In this document: piece after piece, positions 1-8,900 of the stretch
How the letters are laid out: every line of letters starts with the position of its first letter
How positions within the stretch are numbered: the stretch's first letter is position 1
Assembly: GCF_051857545.1 (NCBI RefSeq)
Contig: NZ_JBPZHB010000009.1
Location: 62,001 to 126,000 of the forward strand
Direction of reading: 5' to 3'
From: Larkinella sp051857545
GTDB taxonomy: Bacteria > Bacteroidota > Bacteroidia > Cytophagales > Spirosomataceae
Length of the DNA stretch: 64,000 bases
Translations under genes and position numbers: made by a program
The notes under the pieces: generated by a model
Databases searched by the model: none
What the model was told of the DNA's origin: nothing
The model's input: only the letters and a program-made list of their open reading frames with translations

Positions 1-609
1 GGTAGCTCCCAGCGTAACACCCTGGTAAATTTTCACATTGCTGCCGATAATGGCCGTTTCACCAATGACAACACCGGTACCGTGGTCGACAAAAAAGGAA
101 GAGCCAATTATGGCATTGGGGTGAATGTCGATGCCGGTATGGCCGTGGGCGTATTCGGTCATCATCCGGGGCAGAAGCGGCACTTGCAGTTCAGTCAAAA
201 CGTGGGCAATCCGATACACCGCAATGGCGTAAAAACCGGGATACACTGCGATCACTTCTTCTACCCCCGCAGCCGCCGGATCGAACGCCGAGATTGCCTG
301 CGCATCGAGCAACAACTCATCATAGGTACTTGGTAACTGGTCAAAAAATTGTTCGCAGGTCCGGTCTTTGTCGGCCGACAAATGTTCATCCAGCGGCTTT
401 AACAGACAGGTAAGCTGGCGATTCAACTCCCGGTAGGTGTCGGCAGTACTGACCACAAAAGGCCGACAGTCCTGGGTAATGGGAAAAAGGAAACGAATCA
501 GATTGTCGATAAACCGGCCCACATCGGGTTTGGAAGGCAGGCGGTATCGAAAACTGGCGTTTTGGGTCGCCATCCGTTCAAAGAAATGTTGCTGTTCGGC
601 AGGAGTCAT
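1..609 (-). CDS. cysE: Serine O-acetyltransferase (3' end outside window)
   Basis: Makes O-acetylserine from serine and acetyl-CoA, the first step of cysteine synthesis, in the cytoplasm. I translated it by hand: 203 residues are visible before the window edge cuts the C-terminus. Residues 1-140 form the helical N-terminal SAT region; from about residue 158 there are left-handed beta-helix hexapeptide repeats. The segment HTGIDIHP (157-164) and DHGTG (175-179) are the catalytic region of the family, followed by GVVIGETAIIG. The ATG at 609 is preceded in frame by a stop at 631-633, so the start is fairly secure. A terminator-like hairpin lies in the leader (674-698). Identification is firm; the missing C-terminus is only the window limit. 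Confidence 0.93.
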   Translation of the reverse strand, partial: MTPAEQQHFFERMATQNASFRYRLPSKPDVGRFIDNLIRFLFPITQDCRPFVVSTADTYRELNRQLTCLLKPLDEHLSADKDRTCEQFFDQLPSTYDELLLDAQAISAFDPAAAGVEEVIAVYPGFYAIAVYRIAHVLTELQVPLLPRMMTEYAHGHTGIDIHPNAIIGSSFFVDHGTGVVIGETAIIGSNVKIYQGVTLGAT

Positions 610-673
610 GGAGTGGTCGTTCAATAAAGTCTACGGATAGAATCAATTCGATAGAGTACTAAACCTTTTAAGC

Positions 674-698
674 AAAAAAAAGCCTTCTTTCGAAGGGC
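674..698 (-). terminator. Intrinsic-terminator-like hairpin in the cysE leader region
   Basis: Read on the minus strand this is CCTTC-GAAA-GAAGG followed by eight T residues, a good intrinsic terminator shape. It lies about 65 bp upstream of the cysE start and no minus-strand gene lies further upstream (the next gene is on the plus strand). It may therefore end a short leader or a small RNA rather than a gene. The rest of 610-870 shows no convincing ORF. Confidence 0.5.
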
Positions 699-870
699 AA
701 TATGCCTTATAACTAACTGTGTATCAACCGCCCCATTTTGAGGAAAGACAACAACAGGCGTTACTTGAGTGTAAAACGAACATTAGCAACAAATAGTCAG
801 CTAATCCGTTGAAAAAGAAACAAAAACACTGCCAAAAAGTTCGTCTCACCGCTTTGGATACAATCTTGCT

Positions 871-2115
871 ATGACTAAACTAAAGAACTTCATCGATACT
901 TCCATGTCATACCTTAAAAAAACGGTGGTAACGCTGGCAAGCTCACTCACGGTCACGGTGGTTTTCGCCTTCCTGGTGTCGCTGGCCTGTCAGCCACGCG
1001 AGGCCGATGCGGAGACCACCGATACGCCGGGAACAATCGCCCCCGAAGCCTTGCAACTGGAAAATGCCTTTCCTGGTCTGACCTTTAAACAGCCTGTGGA
1101 ATTTACGCACGCAGGCGACGGCACGAATCGGGTTTTTGTGATCGAACAGGAAGGCCGGATTCGGGTGTTCGAAAACAACACAGCGTCAAAAACCGCCGAT
1201 ACGTATTTAGACATCGTTAGCAAAGTAGCTTCAGGTGGTGAAATGGGCCTTTTGGGGCTTGCTTTTCACCCGGATTTCGAGCAAAACGGTTATTTTTTCG
1301 TCAATTACACCAAAAATAATCCCCGTGAAACCGTCATTTCCCGATTCAAAGCTACGGCTGGTTCAAACCGGGTCGATCCGGCAACCGAAACCATTCTGCT
1401 GAAGTATGAACAACCGTATGCCAACCACAACGGCGGTAAAGTGGCTTTTGGGCCAGACGGTTTTCTGTACATTGCCGCAGGCGATGGCGGCAGCGGTGGC
1501 GACCCGCAGAACAACGGGCAGAACCTGAAAACGATGCTGGGTAAAATCCTGCGGATCGACGTCAACAAGACCGACAAAGGCAATTACGGTATTCCGGCGG
1601 ATAACCCGTTTGTGGGCAATGCCAACGCGCTTCCCGAAATCTACGCTTACGGCCTGCGCAACCCCTGGCGCTTTAGTTTTGATGCCGAAACCGGTCAGCT
1701 TTGGGCGGGCGACGTCGGGCAAAACAAACTGGAAGAAATCGACATCATCAAGAAAGGGGGTAATTACGGCTGGCGTTTGAAAGAAGGCCAGGACTGTTAC
1801 AATCCGGCTAATGATTGCAACCAGGGGCAATTGATCGAACCCATTCACCAGTACGTCCGCAGCGAAGGCGTTTCGGTGACAGGGGGAGCCGTTTACCGGG
1901 GCAGCAGCCTTCCTGACCTGAAAGGAAAATACATTTACGCGGACTTTGCCACCGGCAAGGTATGGGCGCTGAGTTTTCAGGGCGATCAAAAAACCGGCAA
2001 TCAACTGCTCACCAGCGAGGGTGGCCCGGTTTCGGCTTTCGGGGAAGACGCCAAACAGGAACTATATATCCTTGACCACAGCAGTGGAACTATCAAGCGG
2101 TTTGTTACCAAATAG
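871..2115 (+). CDS. PQQ-dependent sugar dehydrogenase (GSDH/YliI family), lipoprotein
   Basis: Predicted periplasmic six-bladed beta-propeller that oxidises aldoses with pyrroloquinoline quinone as cofactor. It has 414 residues, the usual length for the family. The N-terminus is hydrophobic and ends in the lipobox-like LVSLAC near residue 40, so it is probably lipid-anchored; a second ATG at 904 would give a shorter, more usual signal peptide. Propeller motifs include GEMGLLGLAFHPDF, NHNGGKVAFGPDGFLYIAAGDGG and AYGLRNPWRFSFD. Three such domains occur in this window (also 17728-19056 and inside 59162-62572). A hairpin terminator follows at 2153-2183. The exact sugar substrate cannot be told. 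Confidence 0.88.
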   Translation: MTKLKNFIDTSMSYLKKTVVTLASSLTVTVVFAFLVSLACQPREADAETTDTPGTIAPEALQLENAFPGLTFKQPVEFTHAGDGTNRVFVIEQEGRIRVFENNTASKTADTYLDIVSKVASGGEMGLLGLAFHPDFEQNGYFFVNYTKNNPRETVISRFKATAGSNRVDPATETILLKYEQPYANHNGGKVAFGPDGFLYIAAGDGGSGGDPQNNGQNLKTMLGKILRIDVNKTDKGNYGIPADNPFVGNANALPEIYAYGLRNPWRFSFDAETGQLWAGDVGQNKLEEIDIIKKGGNYGWRLKEGQDCYNPANDCNQGQLIEPIHQYVRSEGVSVTGGAVYRGSSLPDLKGKYIYADFATGKVWALSFQGDQKTGNQLLTSEGGPVSAFGEDAKQELYILDHSSGTIKRFVTK

Positions 2116-2152
2116 GCAACAGCTTTTTTCAAGCGATTTTCGATACATAATG

Positions 2153-2183
2153 GACAGATTCCGCGTGGGGTCTGTCTTTTTTT
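2153..2183 (+). terminator. Intrinsic terminator after the sugar dehydrogenase
   Basis: GACAGA (2153-2158) pairs with TCTGTC (2171-2176) and is followed directly by seven T residues. It lies 38 bp after the dehydrogenase stop codon and before ogt. Confidence 0.75.
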
Positions 2184-2219
2184 GTCGTATTTTCTGTAGA
2201 TTGGTACCACGAACACCCC

Positions 2220-2705
2220 ATGAGCACCATGTATACGACAACGATCCACACGCCGGTTGGACTGGCTGTCATCAGCGGCAACGAAGACGGTATTGCCAGT
2301 GTTCGGTGCAGTAACGACCCCATCGCAGATTCGGCCTTTGTTCCGGCCGTCCTCTACAAATGTGCGCGTCAACTGGAGGAATATTTTCTGAACCGCCGAC
2401 GGTCATTCGATCTCCCGCTTCGGCCGCAAGGCACGCCCTTTCAACGGTCGGTCTGGCAAATGCTGGCGGAGGTGCCGTATGGAAAAACCATGTCATATAT
2501 GGAATTAACCCGGCGTCTGGGCGACGAAAAAGCCATTCGGGCCGTGGCCGCAGCCAACGGAAAAAACCCGATCTGGATCATCATTCCCTGCCACCGCATC
2601 ATCGGCTCCAATGGCGACCTGACGGGGTATGCGGGCGGTCTGGGGCGAAAAAAATGGCTTCTGGAACACGAGCAGGTTGCCAATGGTCAATTGAGTTTGT
2701 TTTAA
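2220..2705 (+). CDS. ogt: Methylated-DNA--protein-cysteine methyltransferase
   Basis: Repairs O6-methylguanine by moving the alkyl group to its own cysteine in a single-turnover reaction. It has 161 residues. The active site IIPCHRIIGSNGDLTGYAGG is present with the acceptor cysteine at residue 124. The helix-turn-helix part (QRSVWQMLAEVPYGKTMSY, about 75-93) and the arginine finger region RAVAAANGKNP are also in place. There is no Ada regulatory domain, so it is the Ogt/MGMT type. ATG at 2220 or 2229 could be the start. It stands alone between a terminator and the next lipoprotein gene. Confidence 0.93.
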   Translation: MSTMYTTTIHTPVGLAVISGNEDGIASVRCSNDPIADSAFVPAVLYKCARQLEEYFLNRRRSFDLPLRPQGTPFQRSVWQMLAEVPYGKTMSYMELTRRLGDEKAIRAVAAANGKNPIWIIIPCHRIIGSNGDLTGYAGGLGRKKWLLEHEQVANGQLSLF

Positions 2706-2808
2706 GGTTGATATACTGGTTTTGGTATACGGTTTTCGGTATTTGATGCGTTGAATTTCTACAGGCATCAGCCCTTGAAAATCTTTTTTTTCACCCTAGC
2801 GTCTTTGT

Positions 2809-3687
2809 GTGAAATTACTCAACGCCCTGTTTCTTGTTTTGCTGATTACCAGCCTTTCCGGTTGCTTCTTCCGGAAATGGCGGATGAGCGACCGCGAAAT
2901 TCAGAAGCATTTTGCCAACCGGCCCGTCAAACCGACTTTTGTTACCATCGAAAACGACAGCCTGAAACTGTTCGTCGCCAGCGTTGGTTCAGACACCCTG
3001 CCCCCTCTCCTGCTGATTCACGGCGCGCCGGGTTCGTGGTATGGTTATTTGCGGATGATCGATGACAGCGCCTTGTACAAGCGGTTTCACATTCTCTCTG
3101 TCGACCGTCCGGGTTACGGAAAATCGCGGAAAGGGCGAAAAGCCGTTACGTCCATTGCCAAACAGGCGCAGTGGATCGCTCACGCCCTTAATTTGAATCA
3201 TTCCGGAAAACCGGCGGTTGTGCTCGGTCGTTCTTACGGTGCGCCGGTGGCTGCCCGTCTGGCCATCATGTATCCGAGCCGGGTAAAACATCTCTTCCTG
3301 ATTTCGTCGCCCCTCGACCCCGAAAAAGAAAAGTTTTTCTGGTTTTCGAAATGGGGGAAAATGGCTCCCGTCAAGTTGTTTATGGACCGGCACATCAATC
3401 TGGCTACCGCCGAAAAATATACGCATGTGGCCGAGCTACGTCAACTCGAACCCCTCTGGTCCAAACTGAATATACCGGTAACGTTGATGCAGGGCGGAAA
3501 AGACTGGCTGGTCGATCCGTCGAATCTGGATTATGCCAAAAAAATGCTGGTCGGAAAACCGGCAGAATACATTTTCCTGCCCGAATCCGGTCATTTAATT
3601 ACCAATTCCCATTCTGAAATGGTGAAAAATTTGATTCTCCGCAGTGCCGGGTATGCTGCCCCACCCGCCGATGAATCGGTCAATTGA
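2809..3687 (+). CDS. Alpha/beta hydrolase, lipoprotein
   Basis: A 292-residue alpha/beta-hydrolase fold protein. The start is GTG at 2809; the N-terminus (MKLLNALFLVLLITSLSGC) is a signal peptide with lipobox LSGC, so the enzyme is probably anchored in the envelope. The oxyanion motif HGAPGSWYGY, the nucleophile elbow GRSYGA, an acid in GGKDWLVDP and the histidine in ESGHLIT make up a complete catalytic set. The substrate is unknown. It is followed by a long hairpin repeat (3707-3813). Confidence 0.85.
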   Translation: MKLLNALFLVLLITSLSGCFFRKWRMSDREIQKHFANRPVKPTFVTIENDSLKLFVASVGSDTLPPLLLIHGAPGSWYGYLRMIDDSALYKRFHILSVDRPGYGKSRKGRKAVTSIAKQAQWIAHALNLNHSGKPAVVLGRSYGAPVAARLAIMYPSRVKHLFLISSPLDPEKEKFFWFSKWGKMAPVKLFMDRHINLATAEKYTHVAELRQLEPLWSKLNIPVTLMQGGKDWLVDPSNLDYAKKMLVGKPAEYIFLPESGHLITNSHSEMVKNLILRSAGYAAPPADESVN

Positions 3688-3706
3688 GTTCTAGATAGGA
3701 GAGAAA

Positions 3707-3813
3707 AGACAAGAGAACAAAGACAAGAGAGGAAAGAAAACGCGATTGGGCAACGAAATCACAATATCTTTACCCGCTGGTCTTTATTCTCTTGTCTATT
3801 CTCTCTTGTCTAA
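3707..3813. repeat. Long intergenic hairpin H1 (purine/pyrimidine arms)
   Basis: The left arm (about 3707-3738) is purine-rich, built on repeats of GACAAGAGA. The right arm (about 3781-3813) is its near-complement, TCTCTTGTC, also repeated. The loop is about 43 nt. It fills the gap between the hydrolase and the dehydratase genes and shares its words with H2 (5331-5417) and H3 (5766-5858). Confidence 0.8.
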
Positions 3814-3835
3814 TTATAATCCGTAACGTCCCCCC

Positions 3836-4798
3836 ATGATTACCCTCGAAACCATCCAAGCGGCTCACGACCGCATCCGGTCACACATTCATCGCACGCC
3901 GACTCTCACCAACCGGACCATCAATGAAATCAGTGGCGCTTCCATTTATTTCAAACCGGAAAATTTTCAGAAAATCGGCGCGTTCAAGGCGCGCGGGGGG
4001 GTGAATGCCATTTTGCAACTGTCGGAACAGGAACGATATTACGGTCGCACACTCGGCCCCGTCACCACGCATTCGTCAGGCAACCACGCACAAGCCGTGG
4101 CCTTTGCCGCGCGGCAGGTTGGCACAAAGGCTTACATTGTGATGCCCCGAACGGCTCCGCAAGTCAAGAAAGAGGCCGTGCGGGACTACGGTGCGGAAAT
4201 TATCGAATGTGAGCCGACCCTGGAAGCCCGTGAAGCCGGTGTACTGGAAGTGATGGAACGCACCGGGGCAGTTTTGATCCATCCGTTCGACGACGACCGG
4301 GTGATTGCCGGACAGGCTACCGCTACCAAAGAATTGATTGAAGATGCCGATTATGAATCGTTTTTCGATGTCATCATGGCGCCGGTCGGAGGTGGTGGAC
4401 TATTGAGCGGAACGGCCCTGGCTACGCACTACCTCAGTCCGCAAACGAAGGTGATTGCCGGAGAACCGGAAGGAGCCGCCGATGCCGTGTTGTCATTCCA
4501 AAGTGGTCGGGTTGAAAAAGCGCCTTATATCAAAACCATTGCCGACGGCTTGATGACCAGCCTCAGCGAACGCACACTGGGCTATATTCGGCAACACGTT
4601 TCGGATATTCTGACGGTTTCGGATGCGGAGATTATTGCGGCCATGCGGCTGGTTTGGGAACGGATGAAGATCATCATTGAACCCTCCTGCGCGGTTCCGC
4701 TGGCGGCATTGCTGAAACACAAAGACCAGTTTGCCGGGCAAAAAGTAGGCATCATTCTAACCGGTGGAAACGTTGATCTGGGCAAATTGCCATTTTAG
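3836..4798 (+). CDS. Threonine/serine dehydratase or serine racemase (PLP fold type II)
   Basis: PLP enzyme of the tryptophan-synthase-beta fold that deaminates threonine or serine, or racemises serine. It has 320 residues and lacks the C-terminal ACT-like regulatory domain of the biosynthetic IlvA. The PLP lysine is K51 in KIGAFKARG, the substrate loop SSGNH is at 80-84, and the glycine-rich phosphate loop GGGGLLSG starts at 185. These features fit the short catabolic threonine ammonia-lyase/serine racemase group, which sequence alone does not separate. No branched-chain amino acid genes lie nearby. Confidence 0.87.
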   Translation: MITLETIQAAHDRIRSHIHRTPTLTNRTINEISGASIYFKPENFQKIGAFKARGGVNAILQLSEQERYYGRTLGPVTTHSSGNHAQAVAFAARQVGTKAYIVMPRTAPQVKKEAVRDYGAEIIECEPTLEAREAGVLEVMERTGAVLIHPFDDDRVIAGQATATKELIEDADYESFFDVIMAPVGGGGLLSGTALATHYLSPQTKVIAGEPEGAADAVLSFQSGRVEKAPYIKTIADGLMTSLSERTLGYIRQHVSDILTVSDAEIIAAMRLVWERMKIIIEPSCAVPLAALLKHKDQFAGQKVGIILTGGNVDLGKLPF

Positions 4799-4819
4799 TG
4801 CCTGACTATCCGGCGATAA

Positions 4820-5209
4820 TCAGACCGGACACAACTGATTCGTTAGCCGAACCAGTTCGCGGTAACTGCTGGGCTTAACGAGCACGGTTCCATTTGCGGC
4901 CTCATGGATCCGCAGGTTGTCATTGGTTTCGAAGGAAGACCCCAGGATTACGGTGGGAATGGTCCGTAACTGACTGCTCAGTTTCAAGCGTTGCAGGGTT
5001 GCAAAACCGTCCAGTACGGGCATATTCAGATCCAGAATGATCAGATCCGGCCGGTCGGCATAGTCTCTCAGGTGATCCAGCAATTCCTGCCCGTTGGAAA
5101 ATGTGTAGAGGAGACAAGCGGGATGGTGTTTCTGGAAGGCCTGCCACAGCATAAACCGGTCGTCGTCGTCATCATCGACAATAAAAACAAGACGGTGTTT
5201 TAACAGCAT
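4820..5209 (-). CDS. Single-domain response regulator receiver
   Basis: A 129-residue lone CheY-like receiver. The acidic pocket is VDDDDDD (11-17), the phosphoacceptor is D60 in LIILDLNMPVLDG and the conserved lysine is K112 in LVKPSS. The usual Thr/Ser after beta-4 appears as GSS (90-92). There is no output domain, so it must pass the signal by protein contact or within a phosphorelay. It is convergent with the dehydratase gene (21 bp gap). The partner kinase is not visible nearby. Confidence 0.9.
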   Translation of the reverse strand: MLLKHRLVFIVDDDDDDRFMLWQAFQKHHPACLLYTFSNGQELLDHLRDYADRPDLIILDLNMPVLDGFATLQRLKLSSQLRTIPTVILGSSFETNDNLRIHEAANGTVLVKPSSYRELVRLTNQLCPV

Positions 5210-5262
5210 AATGAACCTAGTATTTTAGAATTGAACGTTTCCCGAACTCATTCCCAACAAGA

Positions 5263-5289
5263 TAGCCGATCCAATCACTGGATCGGCTA
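5263..5289 (-). terminator. Perfect 11-bp hairpin between the small gene and the receiver gene
   Basis: TAGCCGATCCA (5263-5273) and TGGATCGGCTA (5279-5289) form a perfect stem with a 5-nt loop. On the minus strand it is followed by TCTTGTTG. It would end transcription of the 56-residue gene before the receiver gene. The T tract is weak, so this is a probable rather than certain terminator. Confidence 0.55.
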
Positions 5290-5330
5290 CTCCCTTTCTA
5301 CCTAAAACGCTAAAGAAAACACACAAAATT

Positions 5331-5417
5331 TGACAAGAGAGGTGAGACTAGAGAAGAAAGACATTTAGAGTATCGTAGATTTCGTTTCTTTCCTCTCTTG
5401 TCTCACCTCTTTCGTCT
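5331..5417. repeat. Long intergenic hairpin H2
   Basis: The left arm (5331-5362), based on GACAAGAGAGGTGAGAC, pairs with the right arm (5384-5417), based on GTCTCACCTCTTTCGTC, around a loop of about 21 nt. Its right arm overlaps the stop codon of the 56-residue gene (5416-5418). It shares the word AGAGGTGAGA with H3. Confidence 0.8.
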
Positions 5418-5586
5418 ACGTAAGCACTCGCCTTTTTCGCAGAACCTGCTGGCGACACCACTGCAATAATTGTATACGCTCCGGCGGGGAGAGCCATCGC
5501 AAAAGTTTCCGTAATTCTTTTCGGAAAAGCCGCCGGTCGAAATCAACTTTGTTCAGTACACACTGACTATATTCAAACCAGGACAT
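5416..5586 (-). CDS. Small conserved-looking basic protein, 56 aa, in the metal-efflux regulon
   Basis: Hand-translated ORF of 56 residues, starting MSWFEYSQCVLNKVDFDRRL and ending RKRRVLT. It is very basic, rich in Arg/Leu, with two cysteines and no obvious signal peptide or membrane segment. I do not recognise a family. What makes it credible is its promoter: a CATCTTTG -7 box at 5612-5619 gives a leader of about 20 nt, and five TTAGAA-like repeats with an 11-bp period (5631-5680) sit in the same place as before the efflux operon. It reads as the start-proximal product of a metal-induced transcript. Possible roles, such as a metal chaperone, a pump modulator or a regulator, are guesses. Confidence 0.65.
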   Translation of the reverse strand: MSWFEYSQCVLNKVDFDRRLFRKELRKLLRWLSPPERIQLLQWCRQQVLRKRRVLT

Positions 5587-5611
5587 ATCAAGTAAGGGTT
5601 AAGTATTTCTA

Positions 5612-5680
5612 CAAAGATGAGATACGTATCTTAAAACCCGCTTAGAGCCCGATTAAAAAAAAATTAGAATTTTCTTACAA
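5612..5680 (-). promoter_or_regulatory. Promoter with five 11-bp-phased TTAGAA repeats (array A)
   Basis: Plus-strand TTA-type hexamers start at 5631, 5642, 5653, 5664 and 5675 (TTAAAA, TTAGAG, TTAAAA, TTAGAA, TTACAA), an exact 11-bp period. On the minus strand the array ends 11 bp before CATCTTTG (5612-5619), which matches the Bacteroidota TAnnTTTG -7 box except for its first base. It faces the 56-residue gene. Direct repeats of one helical turn are the usual targets of OmpR/PhoB-type regulators, one of which is encoded at 13024-13710. Confidence 0.75.
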
Positions 5681-5857
5681 AAGAAATAGCCGGTCTTCAG
5701 AAAAGAACCGGCTATCGGAATCACCTGAAATTAGCAATGTTACTCGCCAAAAACCTTCTATTGCAAGGAGATCAAAGAGGTGAGATCAGAGAATAAAGAC
5801 TGATTAAACAGCGCATAATTTCAGGTCTTTACTCTCTTGTCTCACCTCTTTGATCTC
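5675..5857 (-). ncRNA. Candidate metal-inducible hairpin RNA
   Basis: A promoter with array B (5862-5919) is predicted to start transcription near 5857 on the minus strand, exactly at the outer base of hairpin H3 (5766-5858). A terminator-like hairpin follows at 5686-5715 with the tail TTTCTTTTG. The resulting RNA of about 180 nt would be a long stem-loop followed by a terminator. I found only a 14-codon ORF inside it, with nothing to support it. The RNA would lie immediately downstream of czcA, so it may instead act as the processed 3' end of the efflux mRNA. Its existence is inferred. Confidence 0.45.
5686..5715 (-). terminator. Hairpin terminator after the candidate RNA
   Basis: ATAGCCGGT (5686-5694) and ACCGGCTAT (5707-5715) form a perfect 9-bp stem with a 12-nt loop. 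On the minus strand it is followed by TTTCTTTTG. It could end transcripts coming from czcA or from the array B promoter. Confidence 0.6.
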
Positions 5858-5858
5858 A
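5766..5858. repeat. Long intergenic hairpin H3
   Basis: The left arm 5766-5800 and right arm 5824-5858 are complementary over about 34 nt with few mismatches; the loop is 23 nt. Arms carry the words GATCAAAGAGGTGAGA and TAAAGAC. Its outer edge coincides with the start site predicted for the array B promoter. Confidence 0.82.
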
Positions 5859-5861
5859 ACA

Positions 5862-5919
5862 CAAAATTGACGCGGCCACATTAGAAAACGCTTAGAGGAG
5901 TCTTAGAAAAATGTTAATT
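5862..5919 (-). promoter_or_regulatory. Promoter with four 11-bp-phased TTAGAA repeats (array B)
   Basis: Hexamers start at 5881, 5892, 5903 and 5914 (TTAGAA, TTAGAG, TTAGAA, TTAATT). The last copy overlaps the stop codon of czcA. On the minus strand CAATTTTG (5862-5869) sits at the same 11-bp distance from the array as the -7 boxes of arrays A and C. No protein gene follows for nearly 280 bp; the first thing transcribed would be hairpin H3. Confidence 0.68.
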
Positions 5920-8900
5920 CGGACCTTCCAAAAGCTCCGGTTTCCGTCGCCAGGTTTTGGGGGCGGTTTCAGCCCGGCGATAGAAAAACCGGTACAGAAT
6001 CGGGAAAATCAGCAGCGTCAGCACCGTAGCCGTCATCAAACCGCCAATGACGACCACCGCGAGCGGTTTCTGGGTTTCGGAGCCAATCCCGGTTGACACA
6101 GCCGCCGGCAGCAACCCAATGGCCGCCATCAAGGCCGTCATGACCACCGGGCGAATCCGGCTGCGGATGCCCTGCCGGATGGCTTCGTCGAGCGGAAGCC
6201 GGTCGGCCCGGTTCTGGTTGAAAACCGACACAAGAATCACGCCATTCTGCACGCAGATGCCAAACAGCGCAATGAAGCCCACTCCCGCCGAAATGCCGAA
6301 GTTGATGCCCGTTGCGTGTAGGGCCAGAATGCCGCCCATCAACGCAAAGGGCACATTCAGCAACACCAGCCCGGCATCTTTGGGATTGCCAAACGTAATG
6401 AAGAGAATGATAAAAATGGCCGCCAGACTCAACGGAACTACCTCCCCAAGCCGCTGGGTGGCCCGCACCTGATTTTCAAATTCACCCGTCCAGTTGATGG
6501 AATAGCCCTTCGGCAGTTTCTTCAGTTTTTGATTGACTTTTTGTTGCGCTTCGGCAATGGTGCTTCCCAGATCGCGCTCCCGGACGGAGAATTTGACGCC
6601 AATAAACCGCTTGTTCAGATCGCGGTAAATAAACGCCGGGCCGGTGGTTTTGTGCAGGGTTGCAATTTCGCTGAGCGGTATTTTGCTGCCGTGCATCGTC
6701 GGCACCATCAGCCGCATGATGTCGTCTTCGGTTTTCCGATACTGCTCGGCGTAGCGCAACCGAATGTCGAACCGGCGTTCTCCCTCGTACAGAATTGAAG
6801 CGGTTTTTCCGCCAATCGCCATCTCGATCACTGCCTGCGCATCAGCCGTCGAAACCCCATAGAGAGCCATTTTGTGGTCGTGGAACAGAACGCTGATTTC
6901 GGGCTGGCCGATGTTCCGCAGAATACCGACATCCTTGATACCCGGCACGTCCTGAATGGCTTCGATCACCTCATCGGCCAGACCGTTGAGCGTCGTCAGA
7001 TCTTCGCCAAAAATCTTGACGGCATTCGACGCATTCATCCCAGCCACAGCTTCGGCCACGTTGTCGATGATCGGCTGGGAATAGTTGTAGTTAATTCCCT
7101 GAAACTGTTTAAGTTTCGTATCCATCTCTTCGATCAGGTCATCTGTGGAAAGCTTGCGCCCGGTCCGGCGGTCCGGCCAGTCGTCTTTCGGTTTCAGATT
7201 CACCTGCATCTGCACGTAATAAAAACCGGACGGATCGGTGCCGTCGTTGGAGCGGCCGGTTTGCGACAATACCCCGTTGACTTCCGGGAATTCCATCAGT
7301 TTTTTTCGCAGAACGCGCACCATTTTGGTCGTTTCGCTCAGCGACGAACTCATCGGCAATTTGGCTTCCACCCACAACGCGCCCTCGTTGAGCTGCGGCA
7401 AAAATTCCGTTCCAAGCAAAGTCGCAGAGAAAAACGTCAGCCCCAGGCAAACCGTAGCCAGCAGAAAACTCAGTCGTTTGCGGGCATAACACCATTCAAA
7501 ACCGGCGGTAACGGTATTCGTAAAAAACCGGACGATGAAATTATTCTTTTCCCGAACGTTTTTCCGCAGCAGCATGGAACACAAAACCGGCACCAGCGTC
7601 AGCGTAAACAACAAGGCCCCCAGCAGGGCAAAACCGAGCGTCCAGGCCAGCGGAGAGAACATTTTGCCCTCCACTTTCTGGAACGAAAAAATGGGCAACA
7701 GCGCCGTAATGATGATTAGTTTGGAAAAGAAAACCGCTTTGCCCAACTCGCCCCCGGTTTTTTTGATCAGCCCGAGTTTGCTCATCCGGTTGAAGGTCGT
7801 CATGCCTTTTTTGTGCGCCAGATGGTCGAGCGTTACAAAGATCCCTTCGACCATCACCACGGCCCCGTCGATGATGATTCCGAAATCGACCGCGCCCATC
7901 GACAGCAAATTGGCCGACATGCCCCGCAAACGGAGACACATAAACGCAAACAGCAGGGCCAGCGGGATGATGATGGACACGATGACGGTGGTGCGCCAGT
8001 CGGCCATGAACACGAAGACGATGACCGTCACCAGAATGATGCCTTCGACCAGATTGTGCATCACCGTGCGGGTACAGAACGCAATGAGGTTGTCGCGGTC
8101 GTAGAAGGTCACCATCTTGGTGTCCGACGGCAAAATCCGGGTGTTCAGCTCCTCGATTTTATCCTTCACCCGCGTCAGAATCTCGCTGGGATTTTCGCCT
8201 TTCCGCATCACCACGATGCCTTCCACCACGTCGTCGTTGTCGTTCAGTCCGACCTGCCCGACGCGGGGCAAGCTCGATTCGGCCACTTCGGCCACGTTTT
8301 TCACCAGAACCGGGTTGCCGTTCAGTTCTTCAATGATGATGTTTTCAATATCAGGAATCGACGTCAACAGGCCGACGCCCCGAACCACATAGGCTTGCCC
8401 GTTGCGTTCGATGACATCGCCCCCAACGTTGATGTTACTGCGCGTGATGGCCTGGTACACCTCCAGGGGCGTCAGGTCGTATTTGGTCAGTTGCGTGGGA
8501 TTGACCCGGATTTCGTAGATTTTCTCCTGCCCGCCAAATGCCACGACATCGGCCACACCGGGTACACTGCGCAATTGACGATCGATCACCCAATTGTGCA
8601 ACGTCAGCAGTTCACGGCTATCGCGGGTTTTGCTTTCCAGCGTAAACCGGAAAATTTCACCCGTCGGGCCATACGGCGGCTGCACATCCGGCTCGACGGT
8701 TTCGGGTAGCGTCACGGTGCGAAGCTGATTGTTGACCTGTTGCCGGGCAAAAAAGTCTTCGACCTCATCTTCAAAAATGATTTTGATGACCGACAATCCG
8801 AACATCGTGATGGACCGGACGTTGGTTTTTTTCTGCACCGAGTTCATCGCCACCTCGATCGGCACGGTAACAAACCGCTCCACCTCTTCGGCACTCCGCC

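Noticed and set aside
82..640. Plus-strand ORFs of 84 and 67 codons at the window start
   Set aside because: They lie opposite the serine acetyltransferase gene, which has a clear beta-helix and catalytic motif on the minus strand.
3707..3813. CRISPR-like interpretation of the short repeated words in hairpins
   Set aside because: Repeats are tandem words within inverted arms, with no regular spacers and no cas genes.
5221..5241. A further TTAGAA site before the receiver gene
   Set aside because: Only one hexamer (5225-5230) is present with no copy 11 bp away, so it does not meet the array pattern.
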